A stretch of DNA of 64,000 bases from Microstegium vimineum (Eukaryota; Streptophyta; Magnoliopsida; Poales; Poaceae), in NCBI GenBank assembly GCA_022036555.1, contig CM039128.1, positions 6,069,926 through 6,133,925 on the forward strand, read 5' to 3'. A model generated the notes under the pieces. It did no database searches. It had not been told where the DNA came from and worked only from the letters and a program-made list of their open reading frames with translations. The number at the start of each line of letters is the position of its first letter. The first letter of the stretch is position 1. The translations under genes and the position numbers were made by a program. Positions 1-11,681 of this stretch are shown here, piece by piece.

Positions 1-6
1 ACCGCC

Positions 7-540
7 ATGCCATGGCGTTGCCCCCACGCGCCGTGCCGCTGTCCGGGCCACGGATGCAGCTTCCGTGGCACCATGACGGCGCTTGTCGACCACCTCGTGG
101 CGGTGCACGGCTGGCCGTGTACTGCCGAGCCCTCCGTCGGCAGCTCCTTCGCCGTCGATCTCCGCGATGGCTTCAACTTCCTCACCGCCGTCCGCGGCAA
201 CGACCGGTACCTGCTCCTGTTGAACATGGCCAGCACGGCGTTCGGCCGCGCCATCTCTTTTGTGTGGTTAGGCTCCCACGCCGCCGCTGCGGGCTCGTCG
301 GACACGAACACGACGACGTGCATGCTCGGGCTCACATGCTCGCGCTTCGAGCAATTCCCATGCGGACAGTATTATTGCCATTCATCTAAGTTCCCAGTTC
401 TATGCACGGATCCCTCGAATGGGCTGCCGGATCCCAACGACTCCTTCCAGTTCTTCCTCCCAAAGTATGTTGGCGGTGGCTCCGTCTCCGGCGAGGCTGC
501 TGTTCATGTCACTGTTGCTATTTCCATCAGATCATCATGA
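7..540 (+). CDS. SINA-like (seven in absentia) E3 ubiquitin ligase, 3' part, truncated by window edge
   Basis: The 177 codons from 7 to the TGA at 540 match the C-terminal half of plant SINA-like proteins. A Cys/His-rich SIAH-type zinc finger lies at about residues 5-36, with spacing CPHAPC, CPGHGC, then L-x2-H-x4-H-x-W. A beta-rich substrate-binding or dimerisation region follows (NFLTAVRGNDRYLLLL, then SFQFFLPKYV near the end). Family members carry an N-terminal RING finger that recruits E2 enzymes; none is in the window, so the gene must continue upstream, and the ATG at 7 is just the first in-frame Met visible. Grass genomes hold many SINA-like copies, often in clusters and often pseudogenised. 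This part has no stop or frameshift. Family assignment is secure; whether the whole gene is intact is unknown. Confidence 0.82.
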   Translation: MPWRCPHAPCRCPGHGCSFRGTMTALVDHLVAVHGWPCTAEPSVGSSFAVDLRDGFNFLTAVRGNDRYLLLLNMASTAFGRAISFVWLGSHAAAAGSSDTNTTTCMLGLTCSRFEQFPCGQYYCHSSKFPVLCTDPSNGLPDPNDSFQFFLPKYVGGGSVSGEAAVHVTVAISIRSS

Positions 541-1310
541 TTCATAAACAAGGTAGCATATGCATGGATCGTCCACCAAGGCTAGCTAGCTTGCATTGGT
601 TAATAAACTCCTCACATTTGGCCATTGCATTATTAGTATGTTATTAGGAAGTGTTTATTTGATTTAGTTTGTTAGCTTTGAACATGGTTTCAATTGTTTT
701 TTGTCATTGTAACTTTGTAAGAGAAACTCCAACAGGTTGACTAAATGTATTAGTGAAGCCATTTATAGCTATTATGCTATAAAAATCACTTGTTTTCTAT
801 TTTACCTAGTTGGTTATCCTACCATTCTCGCTGGACATATTTTTCTAACAAGTCTTGTTTGCTATATGTGTTTTCTAATTTAGCTAGGTTTTTGTAGAAC
901 TCTACGTTTTAGATGGGCTTTCTATTTTACATGATGGATAAATCTCACAATTTAGAATCTAATTTTACCAAGTCTCTTTTTGAAGTTGCTCTAAGATATT
1001 CATAATGTTCAATTATTGCTATGTTAAAACTTGAGAGGGGACGGCCAATATATATTGTCATTTTTTTTGTCTGTAGCAGGATCCATGTGCTCCCCTAGCG
1101 AGAATATGATAGTTTTAATAGGAAGATATATGTGCATATGAGTTGCGAGAGTAAAGAGAAAAGTGGTTCATAATTTAATGGATCCAATGTGGTGGTTCAT
1201 TAGTGGGCTTCTCCTGGTATTAAGGAAAAGAAGTATATTCATTTTATCATTTCTGGAAAAAAATCAGGGACAGGCCATGTTAAAAACTTACTGCCTCTAA
1301 AGTTTGATCC
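541..1310. other. Intergenic, AT-rich, no recognised feature
   Basis: This stretch holds the 3' UTR of the SINA-like gene and AT-rich DNA. I see no ORF with family features and no clear repeat boundary. Confidence 0.5.
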
Positions 1311-1319
1311 GATTTCTAT

Positions 1320-1640
1320 GGAGCGTGCAGGTTAGGTGGCTTCAATAGCACTCTTCAGCGATGTTAAAAAATAGCATTCTTCAAGTCTGGAGTTCGAATC
1401 CTAATGGAAGTGAATTGTGGGCTAGGGTTAAAATAAACTCCTCATGCGGTCTCACGCCACAACACAGGTCGAATGTGCCATTGTGTGTGAGTAGGGAGGG
1501 GATCGAGAGTCTTCTTGACCTGCGTGAGAATGTCTTTTCTATCATGCAAATGCCCGAGGTTGGTCATAACTCAGGTCGAGTTTTTTCTTTATTAAAGTTC
1601 AATAATCTTTACTCAGATGGTACAACGCGCACAATGAAAT
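1320..1640 (+). repeat. Possible tRNA-derived (SINE-like) repeat
   Basis: GTTCGAATCC at 1392-1401 is close to a Pol III B box. The sequence continues with a run that stays open for 127 codons (1361-1744) but has no domain I know. I do not see a convincing A box or a poly-A/T tail. It may instead be part of a larger degenerate transposon. Confidence 0.3.
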
Positions 1641-1744
1641 CAATACGCAAACTCAAACACCCGATGGATAGCGCCTTCACGCACTCACGCGACGTATCTA
1701 CGCCATGTCGGGGTGGAAGAAGAAGAGTTGCCTGCAAGAATTAG

Positions 1745-3022
1745 GATTTCATCAAGAGGGGATTCAATCATTGGCAACGATAGAAGAGGGATTGTGGGGT
1801 GGTGGTCGCGACACGACGGTAGGGTTTGTGGGGTGATGGTCATGACACAATGGTTGTGGTAGAAGAGATAGTGGCAGGCGGCGCGCGGTGGGGTTGCCAC
1901 CAGCCATGGCAGTGGGAGATGGCGATTGGGCTAGCAGGGCTAGAGCTGGCGAGGGTATCCTGGTTACTTCAGATATTTTACCGGCTGCATAAGCCTGTAG
2001 TTTATCTTCAACGTACATATGGTCTCAGTCTATCTGATACAACCCCTGTGTCGTGGGGTTCAAACCAATCACCAAAGTAACTTTCATCGTAATTTTTGTT
2101 GACCAAAACTTTTTTCAATCCTATTATCTCTTCCTTTTGTTGTGTTCAATAAAGGTTGCAGTGAGTTGCTGATCTTGTAGTCCAAATAAAGGAGCAATAG
2201 ATGAGCATGACTGTCACTCAGAGAATTATGTACCTGTAGTAGTTCCATGCTGACCTTTTTCCCTCCATGTTCTTTGAGTAATTTATCGATGTGAAAGATC
2301 TTGCGCCTTGGTATAGACTTTATTATTCTATTTCCCATTTCATTAGTATCATCCTCGACTGTTACCTGGATGCAAGGTTAAGGAATATAAAAAGGCTAGT
2401 TGCATAAAATACATCAACGACTTTAGGATCCAGATGCAAACAACAAATCCAGAAGAATCAACCTAAATGCAAGATTGAATATGGTTACTGCTAAACTCTT
2501 GATGACATACCATGTTGGTGAAACTAAAATATGGAACCTTACAAACTACAAAAGCACACTGATATATCCCAAATATAGGATGCCATATGCAAATTGTTAA
2601 ATCCAACAGACCTAACAACCAAAACATATGAACTGTATTTTTATGGTAGTATGAGAAAGCATTTGCCATGATAGCAATTAACAAAATCATTTAAAACAAA
2701 AGATATGTACCCTTGGAACACCAACTTCATGTTGTTCTGGCTAGTTCAGTGCTTCAACCCGCCAGGTTTCTTCTTCCTCACACAGAGATTTCTTCTGTTT
2801 TTTTTGCTAATGCTAATTGTTCATTCAAGCTGCCAGCGCAAAGAAAAAACAGAATCCAAGGTTGAAACGATAGCATAGAAATAAACAAATAAGAGCTAGT
2901 GCAATTGAGCTATGCTTTGGACTAAAGGAGTTGCTACAGCGATCACTTTAAACAAGAATTTCCTTCATATCAAACAACTATGCATTAGCTCAAAATAAAT
3001 GACATAAGTTAAACTGATGCTC
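1745..3022. other. Intergenic, unassigned
   Basis: AT-rich DNA with short open stretches on both strands (for example minus strand 2084-2338). None shows a motif that I can place. It could be intron-rich transposon remnant. Confidence 0.4.
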
Positions 3023-3195
3023 CAAGATAAAGAGTAATAAACATTTTTTAGTACACAACATTTTGTAGTTCAACACATTGGGAAAGGATATGATATGTTA
3101 AAACCATATCAAGATAAAGAGTAATGAACATTTTTTAGTACACACCATTTTGTAGTTCAAACATTGGGCAATGATATGATATGTTAAAACCATAT
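3023..3195 (+). repeat. Tandem duplication, two units of about 87 bp
   Basis: Two near-identical units, each starting CAAGATAAAGAGTAAT, begin at 3023 and 3110. They share TTTTTTAGTACACA, TTTTGTAGTTCAA and GATATGATATGTTAAAACC. A third unit begins at about 3195 and breaks off after CAAGATA. No coding content. Confidence 0.8.
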
Positions 3196-3477
3196 CAAGA
3201 TATTGGCCATTCAAGTAAATGGTATATACAACAATGGCCTACTACGAATTCATGAATCCCCAACCAACTCACAAACTTGCAAGGAAGTTATAAAATATAC
3301 ATGGATCTTGCTCTACAATAGGATAATGTGCAAGAAACCAAACATCTATAGTTCAAATAAGCAGACAAGAGCAGAGCACTACGGGGAAAAAGAACAACAT
3401 AGCCCGCAGAACAAGACATAAAGCAACGATACAACGAAGGCAAAAAAGGAATCTTCTTGTGCTATTTGTTCATTGTA

Positions 3478-3729
3478 TGTCATGGGCAGCCAACAGGCTG
3501 CTGCCGGCCCAATAGGCCCAAGAGTCAATACCTTAGCCGCCAAGTTAGGTCAAGGGTGCTTAGCCACCAAGTTAGGTTTAGGGTTGATCCCTCTCTATAT
3601 AAAGAGAGGCACGCCTATCATTTGGAATTAAGCAAGGAATAATTAAGAAACAATTCTATTCTCCCTCAATCTCCTAAGCTCTTGGCAAAGCATAAGACCT
3701 AGCTATCTCAAAATACCATCAACATAATA
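3478..3729 (+). repeat. 5' LTR of the Gypsy-like element
   Basis: Starts TGTCATGGGCAG and ends in CATAATA, where the 3' copy has CATAACA. It contains a TATA-like CTATATAAAG at 3595-3604. It pairs with 6105-6355 over its whole length, with scattered substitutions and small indels. Confidence 0.8.
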
Positions 3730-4599
3730 TCTGGTATCTAGAGTCAGCCTATTCTTCTAGTAGCTGCCAACCATCACCGTCACCGCCTCCAATTACCACC
3801 ACTGCAGACCTGATCTCCATCGATCCCTGCCAATCGCCGCCTGATCCATCCTCCCCAGCAATCCACCACTACAGTCGCCTACCCCACCACCAACCGCTTC
3901 TCCACCACAACAGCGGTCGCGCTGCCCACCCCACCACCGGCAACCAAATCTACACCACCACAACCGCATCTCTACCTAGGCTCGTCCACTACCCTCCACC
4001 ACCGTTGACATGGGCGACACCAGCGACCTCAAGGCGACATTGGACACCTTGGTCGCCGCCGTGAAGACCCTGCAAGCCTCGATGGAGGCCAACACCTAGG
4101 CCAACGCGCGCCTGTCCTCCAAACCCCACTCGTCGTTCTTTGTCTAGCAAGGCGCCTGCTAGCGGCGAACATCACCAGGACCGACCACTGAGGCTCCAGC
4201 AGATGGATTTTCCGTAGTTCGACGGCAAGTCTGATCCGCTGATTTTCATCAATTGTTGTGAGTCTTACTTTCATCAACAACGTATCATGGAAGATGAGAA
4301 CGTCTGGATGGCCAGCCACCATCTATATATAGGAGAGCGCCAAGGTGTTGTATATCCAAGTTCAGCAAAACGACGATACGCCACGATGGCGCAAATTCTC
4401 GAAGCAGCTCAAACTACATTTTGAGCCGCCCCTTAGTACCATCCCTTTCGATGAGTTCATGGCTTCCAACAACACAGGTTCTGTGGTCGACTGTCACGAT
4501 CACTTTGTGAAAGTTCAATCGAGCCCTATTGTGGGTTTTGGTGCTAATGACCGCTTAATTCAAGAACTAATGAGATCTATCAAGTTGATAGACAGGTAA

Positions 4600-5690
4600 T
4601 GATGAAAAGAGGAAGGTATTGAGAAGGTGGAGGTACCCCAATTCACTTGGTGGCTGTCCAGCTCATAGATGTTTAATTTCATTTATATTTCGAATATTGA
4701 GTTTAGGAAAGTCGTACTATTAAGGGGATTCTAGAACTGTGTTGTCAAATGTTGAATCACATGCTAAACTCTTAACCTTCACATACACTAAGCTAGCTCA
4801 GGTTGCATTTCAAATTTCACACACAGTAGAGCTACCTAGCTAGGGCGGCAGTGCCGCCCTTCAAACTCAGCAGATTTTCCATAGTATAAATACTCGTTGG
4901 AAAGCTCTCCACCTCACCAGACACATACCTCTTCGTCTTACACGGATTTTGACCGTTGCAAAATAGCAAGAGCTCTCTCTCTCACTCTCCATTGTTGCTC
5001 CTTCACCGTCCAAGCAACCTTACCATTCCAACCAACAAAACTTGAGGGAAAAGACATCAAAACACTCCTAGAGAGCGGATCTACTACTTCCCAAAGTCTA
5101 AGAGCAAGTGGTTCACGTTTGGCCGGTGGTTCTAGGGTTTGTTACTCTTGGAGCTTGCTCCTAGCCAGCTAGGCGTCACCCTAGAGCTTGCCTCACTCTT
5201 GTGGCAACCTAGGGAGGTTTGTAAGACTTGTGTGAAGCTAAGAAGTTACCCCTTATCTCAAGGATTTGGTTCCTTGACCTGAGACCGAGGAGGAGTTGCA
5301 AAGCTCCTTGCCTTTGTGGCACCTCAACAATATGGACATAGGCAAGCCTTGGTGGTGAGCTGAACCATGGGTCAAATACTTGTGTCTCGTGTGTTGGTCC
5401 CTAGCTTTATATTCTTGCATTTATCTTGTGCTAGGGTTTGTAGTTTCAATTTGAGCAAGAGTTATTTTTCTATGGTAACAAGTCTTCGAGCTGGTTCTAG
5501 ATCTGAAACTGTCGTAGTATACTACTGCTAGTATCTAGTTTCATACTGTAAAAACTCATTTCGATCTATTTAGTTTTCGTAGGCTGGCAGTGTCGCCCCT
5601 GGAGGCCGGCTTTGCCGCCCTGTAATTTAATTGCAGTTTGAGCTGAATTTTTATAGGCCTATTCACCCCCTCTAGGCTTAATCACCTTTT
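4600..5690 (+). repeat. Probable Copia-type solo LTR or LTR fragment nested in the Gypsy element
   Basis: Non-coding DNA between two Gypsy-internal segments. Its end (TTCACCCCCTCTAGGC at 5659-5674) is the signature seen near the 3' end of long Copia (SIRE/Maximus-type) LTRs in grasses. The body resembles such LTR leaders, with a long untranslated run rich in CTAGGG and CTTG motifs. I could not fix exact TG...CA termini or a TSD, so the ends are approximate. Confidence 0.42.
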
Positions 5691-6104
5691 ATAGATCGTA
5701 CTTTGAAGAATTGCTTCCACAAGGGAGCATCCTGATAGAGCTGTCACCATCAGAGGCCACTACAACAGCTGTCTCTCCAACCGTGGACCACGAAACAAGT
5801 TGCTACCTACCTCGGTTCCACAGGCAGAGGCCCTAAAACCCACAAGCAGGCCTGTGCTACCTAATTTCTTCATCAACATGGCCAAGAGTCCAAAGGATCA
5901 AAGCTACTACAATTCAAGCCCCACTACCAATCATATCTATGCACTACATTGTGTAGGTAAATTTTTGGGATTCAAATTCAGGATCCAAGATAAGGCGGGA
6001 AAGGCAATCCGATGGGCCAGTGTGCTACTCCATTATGACACAGAAGACAGTGCCATCAAACTATCTAGCTCGAGGGTGAGCTGGGTCTCCGAGGGTGGGG
6101 GAGA

Positions 6105-6355
6105 TGTCATGGGCAGTCAATAGGCTGCCGTCGGCCCAATAGGCCCAAGAGTCAATAGCTTAACTGCTAAGTTAGGTGAAGAGTGCTTAACCACCAAGTT
6201 AGGTAGGGTTGATCCCCTCTCTATATAAAGAGAGTAACGCCTGTCATTTGGAATTAAACAAGGAATAATGAAGAAATAATTCTAGTCTCCCTCAATCTCT
6301 CAAACTCTTGGCAAAGCATAAGGCCTAGTTATCTCAAAATACCATCAGCATAACA
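6105..6355 (+). repeat. 3' LTR of the Gypsy-like element
   Basis: Second copy of the repeat at 3478-3729, directly preceded by a polypurine tract, with TATA-like CTATATAAAG at 6221-6230. It ends in CATAACA and is followed by TTGCG. Confidence 0.8.
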
Positions 6356-6754
6356 TTGCGGATAAATAGATAGATACTCCTTGCATAATGCTTATGCATA
6401 AAAGTCACACAATTACAAAGGTCAAAACAAACAATTGTACACTAAGAAAAAGTTAGGATAGGCATACTCAGAAGATGATTTGGTTCTATTTGAAACCTCA
6501 GCTTCAACATAATCCTATGTGCAAATTTACATAATACACTCAAAATTAGTAAGCACTATAGACCGAGTTGAAGTACAACAGTTTACTGATGTCATGCATA
6601 CCATAGTACTCACGCTTGTCCCCAATACTAGTATAGAGTACAATTCACAAAATCCCCACGCCCTAGAACCTAAGGGTTTCCAATTAAAAAAAAGAAATTA
6701 GGAAAAACACAATTTCAAGCACGAATATGAGAGAAAGGACAAATGTGGAGTCCA
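6356..6754. other. Intergenic, AT-rich
   Basis: No gene or clear repeat boundary seen. It probably belongs to the transposon that carries the Ulp1-like exons just downstream. Confidence 0.4.
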
Positions 6755-7093
6755 AGATGCAAAAGAAATGGAGAGCCCCATTCAAAGTGATGTATATGAA
6801 GGGGGTCAAGACCCTAGATCAACCAATGGGGAACAACGAATGCGGGTTCTATGTGATGTAGTCAATGCTTGCCTACTTTGGTGCAAAACTAGAAATAGGA
6901 GATGGCATGGTATGTAGGCGTCTCATTTTAATTCTATTGTTTTGTCTTACGTATGTGCATCTCAATATCATCTTGTATCAATTTACAGCGCAAAGAGCAC
7001 AAGCACAACAGGTTGATAGATTTTGAGATAAAAGGATTTCAAGATGAGATAACAAAGATTATTCTGGATGAGATAGTGTTCAGGGAAGGATCT
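6755..7093 (+). pseudogene. Ulp1-like cysteine protease (C48) fragment of a DNA transposon, cut by a retrotransposon
   Basis: Two exon-like blocks, 6755-6909 and 6989-7093, with a GT...AG intron between them. The first block encodes the catalytic-Cys region of C48/Ulp1 SUMO-protease-like domains: QPMGNNECGFYVM, where Q and C fit the oxyanion-hole Gln and nucleophile Cys. An in-frame TAG follows directly. The second block gives a charged C-terminal tail (HNRLIDFEIKGFQDEI). Such domains occur in the second ORF of plant CACTA and some Mutator-like elements, so this is most likely transposon-derived. The frame is cut at 7093/7094 by the LTR of the next Gypsy element. His and Asp of the triad are not seen upstream. 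Confidence 0.6.
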
Positions 7094-7923
7094 TGTTGAC
7101 ACCGTTTTTTGTACGTGTCAATATGAACCGGATACACTGATCGATAGAAGGGTAGTTACACCGATCGGTAGAAGGATGGTTGCTTTTCCTTATCGGCATC
7201 AGAATCCCACCAATCGGATTGCCAATGAAAACAGGAGATTGAAGAAACAAAAGAAGGTATTGGCTGATCAGAAGGGTGTTGTCGATGGAAACAGGAGAAC
7301 ATTGCTGGTCGGGGATATTGCTGATGGATACAAGTTGATGTGGTTGACGCCAGCAGGAAGTTGCCGATGGCAATAGAAGGAGATTGCGGATTGGAAGAGT
7401 CTGCCGATGGAAAGTTTCATCTTAAGGAAAACAGATAAGGAAACTAGCGATTTTATGCTAGTATTATTGTTTTAGTTTGAGTCCGACTCTTGCACGAGTC
7501 ATTTTATTTCCTTAAAAATAGGAGTTTTGTTTAGGTATAAGTTGTGTACATGTGTAACTCCTTTTACCGGAGTATAAATATGTACCCAAGGGCGGTGTAG
7601 AAAAGAATAAATCTATAAAATACAAATCTATAACTTTCATCTACTTTTCCAGCAATCTACTTTTCTCGCATTAGTTCTAGTTTATTAACGAGTTCTTACG
7701 ATTTCGACGGGCAGCATCTACAAGACCTCCGTCTACCTCGCGAGTTCCGCTTTTTGAGCAATCTGAGCCTTGACGTCCGGGTGCATCGCCGTCGTCTCGT
7801 TCATCGTTGTTCTAGTTATCATCCTTGTCGATTAACTGGTCAAATCGACTGGCACACCTTTGGATATCAAGTTTGGGTTATAAGGCCGAGGTGTTTGTAG
7901 GTCCGACGCTTTTTGTGTCAACA
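7094..7923 (+). repeat. 5' LTR of the truncated Gypsy element (830 bp)
   Basis: It begins TGTTGACAC and ends GTGTCAACA, a perfect 9-bp terminal inverted repeat with TG...CA. Internal TATA-like TATAAATATG at 7572-7581 and a run of CGAT/GATCGG motifs. Immediately downstream is TTTTGGCACACCCAGTGGGA, the typical position of the primer-binding region. No matching 3' LTR is in the window. Confidence 0.82.
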
Positions 7924-7974
7924 CCTCTTTTGGCACACCCAGTGGGACCCTAGATACATCTCTTGATCAAGATC

Positions 7975-9189
7975 ATGGGTGGTTCTACTAACGTTGATCC
8001 AAGGAACGTCATTGAAGTCTCCGAAGCAGATCTGAAAGACGATCAGAGGCAAGCTATGGAGCAAGCTATGGAGGAGTATAAGCAGTTGTACCTGAAATCC
8101 TTCAGCCTAAACAGGAGCGGCGACGCAGTCGAGAAGCAAGATCCGCCGTTGCCTCGGCAGGTCACTTTCGATGCCAACCCTGGTATGTTACAAGAGATGG
8201 TTAATTTTGCGTTAAGTTAGGCGCTCATTAGCTATTCCAATGTGCTATCCAATACTGTGTACAATGTTGTCATGCAATCTTTCAAAGAAGGACGGCCACC
8301 TAGGTATGTTGGTCCAGCGTATCATCAACCTGGATCGGCATCTGCCACGACATCATCGGCGGCTCCAGTGTTCCAACCTGTGAATCCTTCTACCGATGAA
8401 GCTACACCACCAAGATCAAGTCCTGCAAGCATTGTTCGGTTGAACACCGATCCGGTGGCATCGGCAACGTCAGGACATATAGTCCAGAGTCAGCCAACTT
8501 CCGCTAGCTGGTGGGGATACAGTATGCCTCTGGATTCATCTGCCGATGCTAAACTGATCCAAGGCAATAGTGCTGCGGGAAAAGCCTCTATGGAGTCGAT
8601 AATATCGACACAGCCGATGAGTCTGATAGTACATTACGCTACGTCTTCTCCAAATGCACAGTTGCCGCTAGGAGATCTTCAGATAGCGATACCTAAAATG
8701 CCTTATGGGCAACCATCGGCAAATCCTTTGCCGATGCAACAAGATTTGGCAGTGATGAATCGTCCCATGATGATGGCAAATCCTCAGGCTGGGACGTCAG
8801 TGCACCAAGGAGGTCAATTTGTTGATTATTCCAAAGTGCAGGAGCAACAGGCGCCGGGTAGTTATCAGTTATCGGCAAGTCATATGCCGATGACTTACAA
8901 TCTTGTATGGATCCGTCCAGTTCAACAACATGTAGTACAACCTGGACACCAAGTAGCGGGAGCACAACATTACCATTACCCGACAAACTCTCAGAATGAG
9001 ACATCGGTATATCGACCGATGAATATCATGTCGCAATATGCCCCAGTAGGTGTCCAAGGTTATACATTGGCAAATCAATCGGTGCCTAATATTCAGCAAG
9101 GTGGTGTTGCGCCTATACCAATTGGATCAACTTGTTTGCCGCAAAGGCCAGAAGGAATGTATCCGCCGGCCCAGCCAATTAATATTTAG
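7975..9189 (+). pseudogene. Gypsy gag N-terminal region, broken
   Basis: An ATG at 7975 opens a frame that ends at TAG 8218-8220; a related frame resumes at 8242 and runs to 9189. The second part is Pro/Gln/Ser-rich and low in complexity (many SATS, QPGH and PIGS-like runs), as in the variable N-terminal gag region of large Gypsy elements. No catalytic motif. The stop at 9187-9189 separates it from the gag core. Confidence 0.6.
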
Positions 9190-9240
9190 CCGATCCATCG
9201 GCAGGATCAGGATGCGTACTGGGTCGATAAAATAGCTGAA

Positions 9241-10182
9241 GTGATGAAAGAGCAGTTCGGTATCAAGCCTAAGGTCAATACGTACTCTTATCGAACGCCG
9301 TACCCTCAGGCCTACGACCTGATTCCTCTCCCAAATCGGTACAAGGTGCCGGATTTCACAAAGTTTTCTGGACAAGATGATACATCGACGATGGAGCACA
9401 TCAACCGCTTCATTATCCAATGTGGAGAGGCTGCTAGCAGAGATGAGCTGAGGGTAAGATTGTTTTCATTATCTTTATCTGGATCGACGTTTACATGGTT
9501 TATCTCGCTTTCTCCAAATTATGTGATTACTTGGGCCGATCTGGAGAAGCAGTTTCACAAGTACTTCTTCTCTGGCGTTCATGAGAAGAGGCTCGTCGAT
9601 TTGGTCAAACTGAAGCAGCGCAATGACGAATCGGTAGAAAGCTTCATCCAAAGGCTTCGGGACGTGAAGAATAAATGCTACAACTTAGTGCTGGATGATC
9701 GGCAATTGATAGATTTGGCTTTCCAGGGATTTTTGCCGCACATCAAGGATAAGTATGCATCTCAAGAATTCGAAAGCCTGAGCCATCTCGTGCAGAGAGT
9801 TGCCGATCAAGAAGTTAAAACCTTCGAGCCTAGAAAGACTTGGAATAAGAAGGTGTCCTTCATTGAACAAGAGAAAGATTCTGAGTCAAATGAAGGGATG
9901 GATATCGGCGTTGCTGAGTGGGTAAAAGATAAAAAGCCGATATCATGTCCGTTTGGTCAAAAGGAGGCTGAAAGATTCACTTTTGATGTCACTAAAGCCG
10001 ATAGGATATTTGATCTGTTGCTTCAAGAAGAGCGGATTAAACTGGCGCCTAATCAAGTGATCCCATCGGCTGAAGAACTTAGGAGGATGAAGTACTGTAA
10101 GTGGCATGACGCAACCTCACACAGTACCAATGATTGCAAAGTCTTCAGGCAGCAGTTGCAGCCAGAAATCGAATTTGGGTGA
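9241..10182 (+). pseudogene. Gypsy gag core (Retrotrans_gag domain)
   Basis: A 313-aa open frame with the Retrotrans_gag signature: PDFTKFSGQDD, EHINRFIIQCG, FTWFISLSPNYVITWADLEKQF, then the KQRNDESVESFIQRLRD stretch. A C-terminal knuckle-like CKWHDATSHSTNDCKVFRQQ has C-x2-H...C spacing, not a classic CCHC. Gag forms the particle that packages element RNA. The frame ends at TGA 10180-10182 while the element continues downstream, so the polyprotein is interrupted. Confidence 0.85.
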
Positions 10183-10215
10183 ATCAAGTTTGAAAATTCT
10201 AAAGCTCAGAGGCCG

Positions 10216-11459
10216 ATGAAAATTGACCAACATCCGTTTCCAAATAATATGGTGGAAACTAATGGGAAAGTCAAAGTACTGACGTCGGAAGTGGCCAAGA
10301 AGAATTCATCGGTGGATCCCGAACATCAAATAGCTATGCAGGATGTAAAGGGAAAGAAACTTGCCGATGAAAGAGAGGGTAAAAGAACTGCCGATGAAAG
10401 CAGTGGTTCCAGGAGGCCTCAGCGACGTTCGTTGTATGGTGTTGTGATCACGCACAGAAGACAGCGGGAAGAAGAAAGACGCCAAGAGTGGTATCGGCAT
10501 AAAGATCATTGGAAATGCCCCTTCTTCGTCCATTGTTGGGAAGAAGGCATCAAGCTGCCCACTACCGATAATTGTCCTGAATGCAATGGGTACTATCCTA
10601 CTGATCGGTCAGAGAAGAAGTCTCGCTTTGAAGGCCAGGGATCAAGCTATGCTAGGCTGATCAGAGGAAAAGAATCAGTACATAATCGGCTAGGGGGCAA
10701 ACTCAGTGTACATGAAAGGCTTGGCAAGCATATCCGTCAAGAAGAGATTGAAGAGAGGACTAATGCAAGGGTGCCCGATGAAGAGATATTCTCTAGAGAT
10801 CCAAACATAAGGGGTAACCAAAGCCGACACAGTGAGAAACAGTACCAACCTGTTTGGAAGACTAAGCTTCCTCAATGGTGCCCAAAGGCCTGACAAAGAC
10901 TCAAAGGAGGAGAATCCAACGTGAATGCCAGAATGATCTGGGTTATAGCTCTTCTAAGGGAGAACCTCCAGTTTGGGAGTGGAGGCCAAAACACCAGGAG
11001 AGGAGTCCATCGGCAGAAGTCAACATGGTTGTTATATTGCCGATGGAATTTATGACACCTACTGATACTGAGGAAGAAGCTGCTAATATGGCTCAGCTAG
11101 TGCTAGATCCGATGGCAGCTGTCTTTGAAAAACCTGCCGATGATGAAAGACAGCATCTGAGAGCCTTGTTTGTCAAGGGCGAAGGCTATGGGCAACCGGT
11201 GTCAAAGATGTTAGTCGATGGTGGAGCATCGATTAATATAATGTTGTATGTCATGTTCAGGAAGCTTGGGAAAGGTGACCAAGACTTAGTCAAGACGGAC
11301 ATGAAGCTGAAAGATTTTGAAGGCAATGTGTCACCAGCTATGGGGGCCATATGTGTCGAATTGACCATCGGCAGTAAAACTTTGTCGACGACGTTTTTTT
11401 GTAATCAGCAGCAAAGGGACCTACAATTTTCTTCTGGGAAGGGATTGGATTCACGCTAA
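10216..11459 (+). pseudogene. Gypsy gag-protease linker and aspartic protease region, frameshifted
   Basis: Two overlapping frames, 10216-10893 and 10875-11459. The first is highly charged, with a CPFFVHCW...CPECNGYY zinc-binding-like stretch. The second holds the retropepsin active-site segment MLVDGGASINIM at about 11209-11244, an Asp-Gly-Gly variant of the Asp-Thr/Ser-Gly motif that is common in this Gypsy branch. The shift between frames near 10880 and the stop at 11457 show that the polyprotein is dead. Confidence 0.75.
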
Positions 11460-11681
11460 CTATTGCATCCCTTCTACGATGCACCAAAGCCTTGTGCAAT
11501 GGGTTGGAGACAGAATTGAAGTCGTCCAGAGTGAAGTTCCGTCAATTGTTGCATCGGCAGAATCGGAGACCTATGAGCAGACCAAGTGCATATCTGGTGA
11601 AGCTTGGGATACAACATTCCTCAAGGTGGCCGATTACCAAATTACACCGATCCAAGCAGTCGATTCTAAAGAAGAGGTTTA

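Larger units (their letters stand above)
3478..6355 (+). mobile_element. Ty3/Gypsy-like LTR retrotransposon, internally deleted, with a nested LTR-like insertion
   Basis: Paired LTRs (3478-3729 and 6105-6355) enclose about 2.4 kb. A primer-binding site like TGGTATCAGAGC follows the 5' LTR (TGGTATCTAGAG at 3732-3743), and a polypurine tract (GAGGGTGGGGGAGA) abuts the 3' LTR. A gag-like frame starts near 4010. About 4205-4560 encodes Gypsy-type gag (motifs FDGKSDPL, CESYFHQQR, PRWRKFSKQLKLHF) but has stops. Protease, RT and integrase are missing. About 5700-6104 may hold the end of pol. Flanks are TTGTA before and TTGCG after, a decayed target-site pair at best. The element cannot be autonomous. 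Confidence 0.75.
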
